This document shows, piece after piece, positions 41,745 through 50,455 of a stretch of DNA of 64,000 nt. The DNA comes from Terribacillus halophilus. Lineage in GTDB: Bacteria; Bacillota; Bacilli; Bacillales; Amphibacillaceae. The stretch covers positions 1 to 64,000 of the forward strand of contig NZ_FMZB01000009.1 in the NCBI RefSeq assembly GCF_900101385.1, written 5' to 3'. A program made the position numbers and the translations under genes. Positions within the stretch are counted from its first letter, which is position 1; every line of letters begins with the position of its first letter. The notes below the pieces were generated by a model. The model was not told the origin of the DNA, made no database searches, and saw only the letters and a list, made by a program, of their open reading frames with translations.

Positions 41745-41979
41745 ACGTCTGTGTGAAAATCATGACAGTTGCACCCGCAACAATCACGAAGATGACCACA
41801 TATAAACTGGCGATCAGCTTTCTTTTGTTCAAAATCGCCTCAATGGAAAACAATAAAAACATGAGTGATAATAGCGGCAGCATCAATTGGGGATTCACTT
41901 CATAGTCTTGATCGATATATCGGTAGACGCCGATTGCAATGACAATGACGGCGAGCAGAGCATTTATTTTTCGTAACAT
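41743..41979 (-). CDS. Small membrane protein, DUF3953-like
   Basis: 78 residues from ATG 41979 (9 bases after AAAGGA; ATG 41985 is close behind the site). Three hydrophobic segments (INALLAVIVIAIGVY, LMLPLLSLMFLLFSIEAIL, LYVVIFVIVAGATVMIF). The layout fits small DUF3953-type membrane proteins of Bacillus; function unknown. Upstream of the NAD operon promoter, same direction, separated by a terminator. Confidence 0.7.
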   Translation of the reverse strand: MLRKINALLAVIVIAIGVYRYIDQDYEVNPQLMLPLLSLMFLLFSIEAILNKRKLIASLYVVIFVIVAGATVMIFTQT

Positions 41980-42066
41980 TTGCATTCTTCCTTTCCAAGG
42001 GGCATGATGAGTCATAGACAGTATAACAGGACGAAGCTCCTTATTGAATAGAAAGGGGTATGTAAT

Positions 42067-42327
42067 ATGCCGACTTATGACGAATGGCAAGTAACCTATA
42101 AAGAGACGGCCATCCGGGAGATTCAGAAATACTTCCGAATTTATGAAATAGGTAACGTCTCAGAAGCAGTTCTGGAAGCAGGATCTGCCAGGATTGCCCA
42201 ACAGGCAGAACGCATTGAAGATGACACATTCGCTTCCTTGCTGGAACAAATCAGTCGCAGTTTAGCCAAAAATGATATCCAGGATGTCCGTAACAAATAT
42301 TACGAATTGGAACAGCTGGCTATTTAG
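42067..42327 (+). CDS. Hypothetical protein, 86 residues
   Basis: ATG 42067 with AAAGGGG 8 bases upstream. Soluble, helical, acidic (YDEWQVTYKETAIREIQKYFRIYEIG..., ending NKYYELEQLAI). Not recognised. Converges with the flavoprotein gene and overlaps its 3' end by 8 bases. Confidence 0.65.
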   Translation: MPTYDEWQVTYKETAIREIQKYFRIYEIGNVSEAVLEAGSARIAQQAERIEDDTFASLLEQISRSLAKNDIQDVRNKYYELEQLAI

Positions 42328-42904
42328 CTAATTTACTAAAGAATGCTTTGGTTCGACTCAGATATTTTTTCTGTTTCCCATCCTTTCTTTCCATGCCGCC
42401 GAACTCGAATATCTTCACTTTGCGAATGCCAACAAAATGAAACAGCGCTCGTTCCATCAGGATTTTATGTGCATTTCGCAAATAGAAGCGGCTATATAGA
42501 GAGGGACCTTTCATCGTTGAAACACATACTGCCTGCTTCCCTTTTAGAAGTCCTTCTGGCAAAAGTCCGTCATGCCGGTAAGCAAAATTTGCCGCAAAGA
42601 CTTGATCGATGAATCCAAGTAGCATTGCTGGGGGCCGCCCCCAAAAGATTGGATAAATGAATACAAGCAAATCAGCCTGATTGACTTTCTCACGATATAA
42701 TGCGAAATCCGGATCGGTGTGCATATCCCGGCGGCGCTTTTTCTCATGAAAAACCAAGGCAGGCTTAAAGTCTTCCTCATATAAATCAATTATTTCCGTT
42801 TTGCTGATGACAGGGTTGGCTTTGATCCCTGCTTGTACAGCTTCTAAAAAGCTATGGTTGAGTGATGCATGATTAGGATGTGCGTATACCAATAATGCGT
42901 TCAT
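42320..42904 (-). CDS. NAD(P)H-dependent oxidoreductase, flavodoxin-like fold
   Basis: 194 residues from ATG 42904 (CAGGAGG 7 bases upstream). KefF/MdaB/NQO-type quinone reductase pattern: N-terminal ALLVYAHPNHASLNHSFLEAV (FMN phosphate loop), DLLVFIYPIFWGRPPAMLLGFIDQVF, and STMKGPS. Reduces quinones or azo/nitro compounds with an FMN cofactor. A longer upstream frame passes through a terminator hairpin and is rejected. Confidence 0.85.
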   Translation of the reverse strand: MNALLVYAHPNHASLNHSFLEAVQAGIKANPVISKTEIIDLYEEDFKPALVFHEKKRRRDMHTDPDFALYREKVNQADLLVFIYPIFWGRPPAMLLGFIDQVFAANFAYRHDGLLPEGLLKGKQAVCVSTMKGPSLYSRFYLRNAHKILMERALFHFVGIRKVKIFEFGGMERKDGKQKKYLSRTKAFFSKLAK

Positions 42905-42960
42905 CGATTTCCTCCTGAAACCAAGATATCTCATATACACCAACCATATAAAAAAGTTCC

Positions 42961-42997
42961 AAAAAAAGAGTGTCAGCATTTTACGCTGCACTCTTTC
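42961..42997 (-). terminator. terminator of DUF4190 gene
   Basis: Minus strand: AAAGAGTG.AGC..GCT..CACTCTTT then T run. Confidence 0.88.
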
Positions 42998-43000
42998 CAT

Positions 43001-43231
43001 TTATGCTGTCAAGACGAGAACGAGGAGAGCCACGATTTGATAGCCTGCACCAATGACACTTGTTGCCAAACCACCGATTGCCATCCTCCTCCCTGCCTTT
43101 TCTACATGCTCTGCTTTCCGTATCGTATGTATGGCAAGGACAAAACCAATGATACCGAAAAAGATACCGTATAGAGAAAGAAACAAACTGATGACCCCGA
43201 ATACGAGCGAAACAAGTGCTGTTTTCTGCAT
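43001..43231 (-). CDS. Small membrane protein, DUF4190-like
   Basis: 76 residues, GGAG 8 bases before ATG. Two helices (ALVSLVFGVISLFLSLYGIFFGIIGFVLAI and GGLATSVIGAGYQIVALLVLVL) joined by a charged loop (HTIRKAEHVEKAGRRMA), the usual DUF4190 plan. Function unknown. Confidence 0.75.
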   Translation of the reverse strand: MQKTALVSLVFGVISLFLSLYGIFFGIIGFVLAIHTIRKAEHVEKAGRRMAIGGLATSVIGAGYQIVALLVLVLTA

Positions 43232-43328
43232 GGATCAAAACTCCTTCTTCTAAGTTCTGTTTCCATTGTATCCCTAGTCTTCCCTCACTGTCCTGTTTCT
43301 TAACTTTTCTAAATTATTTTATCCTAAA

Positions 43329-43362
43329 CAAAAAGGCATCCTCTCAAGAAGAGGATACCTTG
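43329..43362 (-). terminator. terminator of AGCS symporter gene
   Basis: Minus strand: AAGGTATCCTCT-TCTTG-AGAGGATGCCTT then TTTG; overlaps the gene's last codons. Confidence 0.8.
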
Positions 43363-44771
43363 GATTTGTCAGCTTGCTTTGCCCAAACATCTTCGTCTAC
43401 GTTCGGAATCCCCGCTACGCTATCTGCATAGAATTGCGGATTTTTTCCAGCCTGCTTTTGTCCCATATAGTCTTTTAATGCACGGAAAGCGATTTTTCCA
43501 AGCAGCACAATCGCAATCAAGTTGATGAACGCCATGATTGCCATGAACAGATCGGCAATTCCCCATACGAAATCAAGACTTGCCATGGAACCAACTGCAA
43601 CCATCGCAACTACCGCTACACGGTAGATGAATAGCCATGTTTTGCTACGCTTGATAAAATTGATGTTCGACTCACCATAAAAATAGTTACCGACTACAGA
43701 TGAGAAGGCAAACAATAAGACGATCAACGCAATAAAGATTCCTGCCCAAGATCCAACAAGGGAACTTAGTGCATCTTGTGTCAGCACGATTCCATCAGAT
43801 TCCGTACTTGTATAAAGTCCGGACAGAATGACGATGAATGCTGTAGCTGTACATACACCGAATGTATCGACATATACACCAAGTGATTGGATGAAACCTT
43901 GTTTCACCGGATGAGATACATTGGCAGTAGCCGCCGCTTGCGGTGCACTACCCATACCGGCTTCATTCGAAAACATACCTCGTTTGATACCTTGCATCAT
44001 CGCAACACCAACGGCTCCGCCAGCAATTTCTTTGATACCGAATGCATCTTGGAAAATGATCATGAATGCATGCGGAATATCCGTGATATGGAAGATGATG
44101 ATACCGATAGCCAGCAGGATATATCCTCCTGCCATGACCGGCACGATAATTTCAGATACTTTGACGATTACCTTTGTACCGCCGAAGATGATAAGTGCAC
44201 TGATGACTGTCATAACAATCGCCAATAGTCCTTTGCTGATACCGAAGGAGCTATGGAATGCACTTACGATCGTATTGGCTTGAACGGAGTTAAAAGCAAG
44301 ACCGAATGTCAAAGTGATGATTACGGCAAAAGTGACACCAAGCCAACGCTTACCTAAAGCTTTCTCCATATAGTAAGCTGGACCACCGCGGAAAGAAGCT
44401 TCTCCGTCTCGCGTCTTATAGATTTGTGCTAGTGTCGCTTCGACGAAACCAGACGCTGCACCAAGGAAAGCCATCAGCCACATCCAGAATACCGCCCCCG
44501 GACCACCGACAGAAATAGCAAGCGCGACACCAGCTAAGTTACCGGTACCTACACGTGCAGCAGCACTGATACAAAAAGCCTGAAAAGAGCTGACCCCTTT
44601 CCCATCGGCTGTCTTTTCACCGATCAATTTAAACATATGCGGTATTTGCGTGAATGTCGTCATCCTAAGCCTAAGGGTAAAATAAAGACCGACTAGGAGC
44701 AATAAACCCATCATGATATAAGTCCACATAAAATCACTTGCAGACTCTATTATTTTTAATAATATATCCAT
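43344..44771 (-). CDS. Alanine/glycine:cation symporter family protein
   Basis: 475 residues, about eleven transmembrane helices. Family signatures: ISAAARVGTGNLAGVALAISVGGPGAVFWMWLMAFLGAASGFVEATLAQIYK and RGMFSNEAGMGSAPQAAATA. Na+- or H+-coupled uptake of alanine, glycine or (for some members such as AlsT) glutamine; which one cannot be told. GGAGAG before ATG. Single gene. Confidence 0.9.
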   Translation of the reverse strand: MDILLKIIESASDFMWTYIMMGLLLLVGLYFTLRLRMTTFTQIPHMFKLIGEKTADGKGVSSFQAFCISAAARVGTGNLAGVALAISVGGPGAVFWMWLMAFLGAASGFVEATLAQIYKTRDGEASFRGGPAYYMEKALGKRWLGVTFAVIITLTFGLAFNSVQANTIVSAFHSSFGISKGLLAIVMTVISALIIFGGTKVIVKVSEIIVPVMAGGYILLAIGIIIFHITDIPHAFMIIFQDAFGIKEIAGGAVGVAMMQGIKRGMFSNEAGMGSAPQAAATANVSHPVKQGFIQSLGVYVDTFGVCTATAFIVILSGLYTSTESDGIVLTQDALSSLVGSWAGIFIALIVLLFAFSSVVGNYFYGESNINFIKRSKTWLFIYRVAVVAMVAVGSMASLDFVWGIADLFMAIMAFINLIAIVLLGKIAFRALKDYMGQKQAGKNPQFYADSVAGIPNVDEDVWAKQADKSKVSSS

Positions 44772-44903
44772 CTCTTTCTCTCCCCATTATAAATACACCT
44801 AACCAATGTAACAAAATCTAACATGATACGCAATGTTTTTTCCTTCCATCGTGATGCGTTTTCCATGATATACTGGGGTAATAAAGACAAGGTGGGATAG
44901 GAA

Positions 44904-45083
44904 TTGAAGCAAGATAAGGAGAAAAAAACCTTTCGTTATCCATTGGCGATCACAGTAGGTGTTATGATGGCAATACTATTCGGAATTGCCCTGCAAAGCG
45001 TCGCTACTGGTATAGCAATGGGGGCTATTTGGGCCATCATTTTCGGATCGATGCCAAAAGGTACAAAAAAGGAGAAGAAATAA
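44904..45083 (+). CDS. Small membrane protein, 59 residues
   Basis: TTG 44904 follows AAGGTGGGATAGGAA; TAA at 45083 shares its last base with the ATG of the next gene (TAATG). Two hydrophobic helices (YPLAITVGVMMAILFGIAL and GIAMGAIWAIIFGSM) with lysine-rich ends. Not recognised. Overlap with the GNAT gene indicates an operon. Confidence 0.7.
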   Translation: MKQDKEKKTFRYPLAITVGVMMAILFGIALQSVATGIAMGAIWAIIFGSMPKGTKKEKK

Positions 45084-45469
45084 TGATGACAATACGTCCC
45101 TATCAGGCAGGAGATCTAAACAGGATTATTACATTGTTAAAAGAAGAAGGCTGGACCACCCTTGCCGCTGATCCTGTCCGCTTCGATCAGGCTATGGAGG
45201 GATCAACAGCTCTCGTTGCCATGCTTGATGGCCAAATCTGCGGCTATATCCGCTGTATCACCGATAAAGTCATCACCCTTTTCGTTGCCGAATTGCTAGT
45301 GGATGACAAGGTGCGTGGACAAGGGATCGGCGGCAAACTGCTTCAAGCAGCACACGATCTTTATCCTTTGACACGTATGGAGCTGCTTGCCACAAGCACA
45401 TCAAAATCGTACTATGAGCAGAAACATTTCCGACCTTTTTATGGTTTCCGCAAGACATATGCAGAGTAA
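45083..45469 (+). CDS. GNAT family N-acetyltransferase
   Basis: 128 residues from ATG 45083 (AAAAGGAG upstream; ATG 45086 equally possible). Acetyl-CoA-binding motif ELLVDDKVRGQGIGGKLLQAAHDL at about 70-95 and the terminal SYYEQKHFRPFYGF. Small single-domain acetyltransferase; substrate unknown. Confidence 0.88.
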   Translation: MMTIRPYQAGDLNRIITLLKEEGWTTLAADPVRFDQAMEGSTALVAMLDGQICGYIRCITDKVITLFVAELLVDDKVRGQGIGGKLLQAAHDLYPLTRMELLATSTSKSYYEQKHFRPFYGFRKTYAE

Positions 45470-45571
45470 CTACTCGTTTATCTAGTACATATGATATATA
45501 TTTAGCATTTGTTGTTTGTCAGTTTGTACACTGGGAATACATTACTAACTCAACTAGAGGAGGTAATGAGA

Positions 45572-45880
45572 ATGGCACATGAAGATCGCGCACAACATGC
45601 TGCGAAAAATCTCTCTCAAGAAGATAAGAACGAGATTCTGAACAATTTCCAGAACTTCCAAGATTATTTAGGAAACAAAGTGAAACAAGGGGAACGACTT
45701 GGGTTGAGTGAAGAAGCTTTGACAAAAGCCGCTCAGCGCGTCGCTGATTTTTTAGCTGATAAAGAGGAACCTCGCAACCGTGAGGAGTATTTACTCAAAC
45801 AACTGTGGTTGGTTGCTGATGAGGAAAATAAGAAGCCGCTTGCGAATACACTCGTGAAGCTGGCGGATCAAACGAATTAA
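45572..45880 (+). CDS. DUF3243 family protein (YmfJ-like)
   Basis: 102 residues from ATG 45572, 8 bases after GAGGAGG. Helical; the family core FQDYLGNKVKQGERLGLSEEALTKAAQRVADFLADKEEPRNREEYLLKQLW is clear. Function unknown. Confidence 0.85.
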   Translation: MAHEDRAQHAAKNLSQEDKNEILNNFQNFQDYLGNKVKQGERLGLSEEALTKAAQRVADFLADKEEPRNREEYLLKQLWLVADEENKKPLANTLVKLADQTN

Positions 45881-45882
45881 TG

Positions 45883-45913
45883 AAAAAAGCGGATCCGATC
45901 GGATCCGCTTTTT
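45883..45913. terminator. bidirectional terminator
   Basis: AAAAAGCGGATCCG-AT-CGGATCCGCTTTTT, a perfect palindrome between convergent genes. Confidence 0.95.
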
Positions 45914-46809
45914 CATTTGACCCGATAAATCGGATCGGGCTTTTCACTGCTGATCTGACAAGACAGCCCATTCGTCTCAATACTGATTGTGCCGCCTTTG
46001 GCCGTTGCATACAGCACAGCACCGGCTTTTCGCAGATTACGCACAACTTCTTTTGTTGGATGTCCCAATTGATTGTCTTTCCCATAGGAAACAACGGCAT
46101 AATCAGGTTTTACTTTTTTCAGGAAAGCGAGTGTATTACTTGTTCGGGAACCATGGTGTGCCACTTTATATACTTCCGATTCCACTTCAAAATTATTTTT
46201 CATCTTGTATTCCTGTTGTGATTCGGCATCACTCATCAGCAGGAAATCGACTGTGCGATACGTAAGCCGCAAAACGATGGATGCTTGATTATTCGTCGCT
46301 TTCGGGTGATTGGCGTTCAATACTTGGAGGGAAATAAGCGGATCAATTGATAAATAATGACCTTCTTTGGCAATTGTCACTGGTATTTTCTTTTCTGACA
46401 GGAGTTCTGTGTAGCGTTGATACGTTCTGGTCGTGTACAATTTCCCGCTATCCAGCACTTGCTTTACTTCTAGTTTTTCCAGCACAGGAAGGAGTCCGCC
46501 GATATGGTCGATGTCCGGGTGAGTGGCAACAACGAGATCTATTTTTTCCACTCCTTTGGCAGAAAGCGCTGATACCACCTTCTCCCCCGCTTCCCTGTCG
46601 CCTCCATCCACTAGAATATTATAATGTGATGGCGTTTGTATCAGCATGCTGTCCCCTTGACCAACATCGAGAAAATGAACTTGCAGGTTACCTGCTTCTT
46701 CAGTTTGCGAAAATATATAGTCCCAAATGGCATTCCCGCTTTCGGCAGCTGCACTTGTGGGGAAACTAAGTATCAACCAGATACAAGTCATACTTATCCA
46801 TTTTTTCAT
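45913..46809 (-). CDS. Secreted metallo-beta-lactamase-fold hydrolase (ComEC C-terminal-like)
   Basis: 298 residues with a signal peptide (MKKWISMTCIWLILSFPTSAAAES, cleavage near residue 23). The MBL domain shows LQVHFLDVGQGDSMLIQ, VDGGDREAG, the metal motif ATHPDIDHIGG, LLMSDAE and AHHGSRTSN. This is the ComEC/Rec2-like subgroup, but free-standing and exported. Possible extracellular nuclease or phosphodiesterase; substrate not known. Confidence 0.88.
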   Translation of the reverse strand: MKKWISMTCIWLILSFPTSAAAESGNAIWDYIFSQTEEAGNLQVHFLDVGQGDSMLIQTPSHYNILVDGGDREAGEKVVSALSAKGVEKIDLVVATHPDIDHIGGLLPVLEKLEVKQVLDSGKLYTTRTYQRYTELLSEKKIPVTIAKEGHYLSIDPLISLQVLNANHPKATNNQASIVLRLTYRTVDFLLMSDAESQQEYKMKNNFEVESEVYKVAHHGSRTSNTLAFLKKVKPDYAVVSYGKDNQLGHPTKEVVRNLRKAGAVLYATAKGGTISIETNGLSCQISSEKPDPIYRVK

Positions 46810-46935
46810 TGCGTTCCGCCCCCTTTTCCATAGGATGCAATCCGCAATGCGATCGTATGCACGAAGGCTTTTCTCCTAATTTTAACAATCGCTTGGACAT
46901 GCTATACTAAAAGCAATCGAAAGGAGCGACGAATC

Positions 46936-47517
46936 ATGTTTACACATCGGATTGACTCAGCCACTTATATGAAGCTTTTGGAACAGCAGGACAGCGAGAA
47001 GCTGTTCCAGCTGATCGACAGCTCCCGGGAGCATTTGCGTCAATGGCTTCCGTGGGTAGATCAGAATACAACTGTCGAGCACAGCAGACAATTCATCCAG
47101 CGTACACTGGAGCAGTTCGCGGCCAATAACGGATTTACTGCAGGAATATGGTATCAAGGCGCTTTAGCCGGAGTGATTGGTTTCCATAAAATCGACTGGG
47201 AGAATCGCTCTACCAGCTTAGGCTATTGGCTGGGGGAAGATTATACTGGTCTTGGTTTGATGCAGAAGGCTGTCAGCAAATCCCTTGATTATGCCTTCCT
47301 TGAACTTCGGCTGAACCGGGTCGAAATCCGCTCCGCCATCGGGAACGTACGAAGCAGGAGAATCCCGGAAAAGCTTGGCTTCACGCATGAAGGTACAATC
47401 CGCCAAGCGGAAAAGCTTGTCTATGGGTTTGTGAATCATAATGTCTATGGCATGTTATTGGAGGAATGGGAAGAAAAAGAAAACAGCAAGACGGAAGATG
47501 ATGAAGCACAAGGATAA
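46936..47517 (+). CDS. GNAT acetyltransferase, RimL/YdaF-like
   Basis: 193 residues. RimJ/RimL-type: HLRQWLPWVDQNTTVEHSRQFIQ, GVIGFHKIDWENRSTSLGYWLGEDYTGLGLMQKAVSKSLDYAF (acetyl-CoA loop) and RVEIRSAIGNVRSRRIPEKLGFTHEG. Similar to B. subtilis YdaF, a putative ribosomal-protein N-acetyltransferase. AAAGGAG before ATG; TATACT about 30 bases upstream may be its -10. Confidence 0.88.
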   Translation: MFTHRIDSATYMKLLEQQDSEKLFQLIDSSREHLRQWLPWVDQNTTVEHSRQFIQRTLEQFAANNGFTAGIWYQGALAGVIGFHKIDWENRSTSLGYWLGEDYTGLGLMQKAVSKSLDYAFLELRLNRVEIRSAIGNVRSRRIPEKLGFTHEGTIRQAEKLVYGFVNHNVYGMLLEEWEEKENSKTEDDEAQG

Positions 47518-47607
47518 TCATCACATTTCAAATTATTACATTTTCATCTCATACGTTTAGTCTCATATTCCAAAGGTTATATAAACACCAAGGAGATGAG
47601 AAGAACA

Positions 47608-48462
47608 ATGAAGAAGAAAATGCATATTGTATCATCGACAGACGACAACTACGCACAGCATTTGGGTATGACATTGGGTTCTTTACTTGAAAACACTTCA
47701 AACCCTGAGGATATGGTCATTTCAATCATCGATGGAGGAATTAGTCAGCAAAAGAAACAGTTGCTGAAAGAAACGGCGGCTGCCTATGGGACGCCATTGC
47801 ATTTCCTCGATGTGGATTTGGATGCATATGGAGGCGCTATTGCCAGCCGACACATTTCAAAGGCGGCTTACTATCGTATATCCATCCCCGAGATGATGGA
47901 TCCAGCTATTGAACGGACGCTGTATGTTGATTGCGATATGCTGATTTTGGATGATGTCAAAAAGCTTTTCGATGCTGATATGAATGGCAATATCATTGCA
48001 GCTGTCGGAGATTACGGCGAGCACCACCGACTTGAAAAGATGGGAATCACTAAAAAAGACCGCTATTTCAACTCTGGCCTGCTCCTGATCGACATGAAAG
48101 CATGGCGTGACAATGATATTACGGAGAAAGTGCTGACATTCATCAACGAAAATCCGGATAAACTGGCTTGGCATGACCAGGATGCACTGAATGCTATTCT
48201 TTGGAATGACTGGCTCATGCTCCATCCAAAATGGAATGCACAGACGCACGTTATCCTAAAAGAATACAAAGCGAAATCACTCAAGGAAGAGCGGGTATTG
48301 CGCACAGTAAGAGAAACACCATCCATCGTCCACTTCTGCGGGGAAGAGAAACCTTGGCAAGAAGGATCCATCCACCCCTACACTGATGGTTATTATGAAT
48401 ATCTGGCCAAAACCCCGTTTGGACAGCAAAATGCCACATCTAGAAATTCCTTATCTGTATAA
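47608..48462 (+). CDS. Glycosyltransferase family 8 protein
   Basis: 284 residues from ATG 47608; ATG 47596 overlaps the AAGGAG site. GT8 features: N-terminal HIVSSTDDNYAQHLGMTLGSLLENT, the metal-binding Asp-x-Asp in TLYVDCDMLILDD, FNSGLLLIDMKAWR, DQDALNAIL and HFCGEEKPW. Similar to general stress protein A (GspA) of B. subtilis. Transfers a sugar from a nucleotide sugar; acceptor unknown. Confidence 0.88.
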   Translation: MKKKMHIVSSTDDNYAQHLGMTLGSLLENTSNPEDMVISIIDGGISQQKKQLLKETAAAYGTPLHFLDVDLDAYGGAIASRHISKAAYYRISIPEMMDPAIERTLYVDCDMLILDDVKKLFDADMNGNIIAAVGDYGEHHRLEKMGITKKDRYFNSGLLLIDMKAWRDNDITEKVLTFINENPDKLAWHDQDALNAILWNDWLMLHPKWNAQTHVILKEYKAKSLKEERVLRTVRETPSIVHFCGEEKPWQEGSIHPYTDGYYEYLAKTPFGQQNATSRNSLSV

Positions 48463-48472
48463 ATTGTTTGTT

Positions 48473-48502
48473 AAACCGGAGTTAAAAAAACTCCGGTTTT
48501 TT
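48473..48502 (+). terminator. terminator of GT8 gene
   Basis: AAACCGGAGTT-AAAAA-AACTCCGGTTT then T run. Confidence 0.92.
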
Positions 48503-48542
48503 CTATGATCCCACCTTCTATGTTACACTGGTACTAAAGGAG

Positions 48543-49094
48543 GTGCTTTCCCTGAAAGCTAGACGCACACTATATACTGTGCTGCTGTCGGTTGGCATCG
48601 TCATTGTCGCTTTATTCATTTTCCGCTCTTTTTTCTATTTCCCCAGTACCGTATATGGCGAATCAATGGCCCCGACTTTGGAAGACCAAAACAAGATCAT
48701 CATCAGCCGGATTGGAGAAATCAACCGTTTTGACGAAATCGTTTTCCATGCCCCAGACCAGGATGCAAGCTACGTAAAACGTGTAATCGGTGTGCCAGGA
48801 GACACGATTGAATACAAAAATGATGTACTCTATGTAAATGGCAAAAAGCATAAAGAGCCCTATCTGAAAGAAATGAAGGCAGCTATGCAGGGAGATGCGT
48901 TATTTACGAATAACTTCAAGCTTCGTGATGTCATTGGGGAAAATACAATTCCCGATGGTTACCTGTTCGTCATGGGAGATAATCGCAGAAATAGTAAAGA
49001 CAGCAGGATGTTTGGCTTGATCCCACAAGACTCCGTCATCGGGGAAGTAAAGTTCCGCTATTATCCAATCCCCCAATTCGGATTGACCAACTGA
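48543..49094 (+). CDS. Signal peptidase I
   Basis: Up to 183 residues. Single N-terminal transmembrane helix (VLLSVGIVIVALFIFRSFFYF), catalytic Ser in YGESMAPTL (residue 41 from 48543) and general base Lys in SYVKRVIGVPGD (residue 79), then MGDNRRNSKDSR. Cleaves Sec signal peptides at the outer membrane face. GTG 48543 lies inside the AAAGGAGGTG ribosome binding site; the first codon at normal spacing is CTG 48552, so the protein may start there (180 residues) with a non-standard codon. Confidence 0.92.
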   Translation: MLSLKARRTLYTVLLSVGIVIVALFIFRSFFYFPSTVYGESMAPTLEDQNKIIISRIGEINRFDEIVFHAPDQDASYVKRVIGVPGDTIEYKNDVLYVNGKKHKEPYLKEMKAAMQGDALFTNNFKLRDVIGENTIPDGYLFVMGDNRRNSKDSRMFGLIPQDSVIGEVKFRYYPIPQFGLTN

Positions 49095-49111
49095 ATAATT
49101 ATTAGTGACGA

Positions 49112-49139
49112 ACAGTGCAGGCTATTGCACTGTTTTTTT
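49112..49139 (+). terminator. signal peptidase terminator
   Basis: ACAGTGCA-GGCTAT-TGCACTGT then seven T. Confidence 0.9.
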
Positions 49140-49157
49140 ATTTTCTCCAAGTTCTGG

Positions 49158-49202
49158 TTGACTTCCTCCTTCTTTGGTTATATAGTTAGTTACATGAGTA
49201 AC
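49158..49202 (+). promoter_or_regulatory. Promoter and operator of the YtrA-type ABC operon
   Basis: -35 TTGACT (49158-49163), 17-base spacer, -10 TATAGT (49181-49186). Directly downstream is GTTAC-ATGA-GTAAC (49189-49202), a palindrome placed to be bound by the GntR-type repressor encoded by the first gene. Confidence 0.75.
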
Positions 49203-49238
49203 GAACCAATTACCCCAATCTTATAAAGGAGCAATTCT

Positions 49239-49598
49239 ATGCTTGATGAATCAAAACCAATTTTCATCCAGATAAAAGAACAGCTGGAAGATGCCATCCT
49301 GAACGGATCTATCCAAATAGGCGAAAGAGTACCCTCTACCAATGAATTTGCTCAACATTATAAAATAAACCCGGCCACAGCAGGAAAAGGCATCAACCAG
49401 CTTGTAGACGAAGGTATATTATTCAAGAAAAGAGGCGTAGGTATGTTTGTAACAGAAACAGCACCTGAAATTCTTTTAGGAAAACGAAAGCAGCAGTTTT
49501 ATGATTCGTATATCATTCCGCTGAAACAAGAAGCGAATAAGCTAAACATTTCTCCAGAAGAGATAATTCGTATGCTAAGAGAGGATGAACGAAAATGA
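49239..49598 (+). CDS. GntR-family regulator, YtrA subfamily
   Basis: 119 residues: winged helix-turn-helix (IFIQIKEQLEDAILNGSIQIGERVPSTNEFAQHYKINPATAGKGINQLVDEGILFKKRGVGMFV) with only a short C-terminal helix, typical of YtrA-type repressors that sit in front of ABC exporter genes and respond to cell-wall antibiotics. Overlaps the ATPase gene by 4 bases. Confidence 0.9.
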   Translation: MLDESKPIFIQIKEQLEDAILNGSIQIGERVPSTNEFAQHYKINPATAGKGINQLVDEGILFKKRGVGMFVTETAPEILLGKRKQQFYDSYIIPLKQEANKLNISPEEIIRMLREDERK

Positions 49599-50455
49599 CT
49601 ATTGTTGCGGATGCTCTAACGAAAGAGTATAAATCAACCAAAGCTCTGAAGGGAATTGATATTCGTATTACCGAGCCTAAAATTTACGGTCTGCTAGGTC
49701 GTAACGGCGCTGGTAAGACTACCTTCATGCAGCTATTAGCTGGCTATGACAGACCTTCAAGCGGTGATTTATTTATTAATGGTATGAAACCCTTCGATAA
49801 CCGAGCTGTTACAGAAAAAATCTGTTTGATAAAGGAAGCAGATAATTTTAAAAAGGATCTTACCGTTCAGCAGGTGCTGAAAATCGCTTCCATGTTCTAT
49901 CCGCAATGGAATAAAGAACTCGCTGAAGAGTTGCTGGAAGGCTTCGATTTGAACAGGAGACGCCGCGTCAAAAGCCTTTCAAAAGGCATGGAATCAGCGC
50001 TAGGTATCATTGTAGGCCTAGCAAGCAATGCACCTGTCACTATGATGGATGAACCATATATCGGATTGGATGCTGCTTCCCGTGCTTATTTCTACGAGGT
50101 GTTGCTGGAAGAATTTCAAAGTAATCCTCGAATCATCATCCTGTCCACCCACTTGATTGATGAAGTCAGCAATTTATTCGAAGAAGTGATTATCTTCAAT
50201 AAAGGCAGCATCCTTCTACAAAAAAGTGCTGAAGAACTTAGAGAACAGAGTTATTGCGTCTCAGGTCCAACAGATCAAATAAAAGCTTTTGTAGAAGGCA
50301 GACATATAATCAAAGAAAAGAGCTTCGCTGGAACTTCACAAGCATATTTTCTATCAGTGGAAGCACCGAAAGTGACTGGTGATCTTACGATTTCCGGTGT
50401 TCCGATGCAAGATATGATGGTTCATTTAACAGAAAAAAGAGGTGCGCGTGCATGA
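49595..50455 (+). CDS. ABC transporter ATP-binding protein (YtrB-like)
   Basis: 286 residues. Walker A GLLGRNGAGKTT, a degenerate signature SLSKGMESALGI, Walker B VTMMDEPYIGLDAA, switch His in LSTHLIDE, and a C-terminal extension of about 70 residues. Partner of the following permease; start and end overlap neighbours by 4 bases (ATGA). Confidence 0.88.
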   Translation: MTIVADALTKEYKSTKALKGIDIRITEPKIYGLLGRNGAGKTTFMQLLAGYDRPSSGDLFINGMKPFDNRAVTEKICLIKEADNFKKDLTVQQVLKIASMFYPQWNKELAEELLEGFDLNRRRRVKSLSKGMESALGIIVGLASNAPVTMMDEPYIGLDAASRAYFYEVLLEEFQSNPRIIILSTHLIDEVSNLFEEVIIFNKGSILLQKSAEELREQSYCVSGPTDQIKAFVEGRHIIKEKSFAGTSQAYFLSVEAPKVTGDLTISGVPMQDMMVHLTEKRGARA

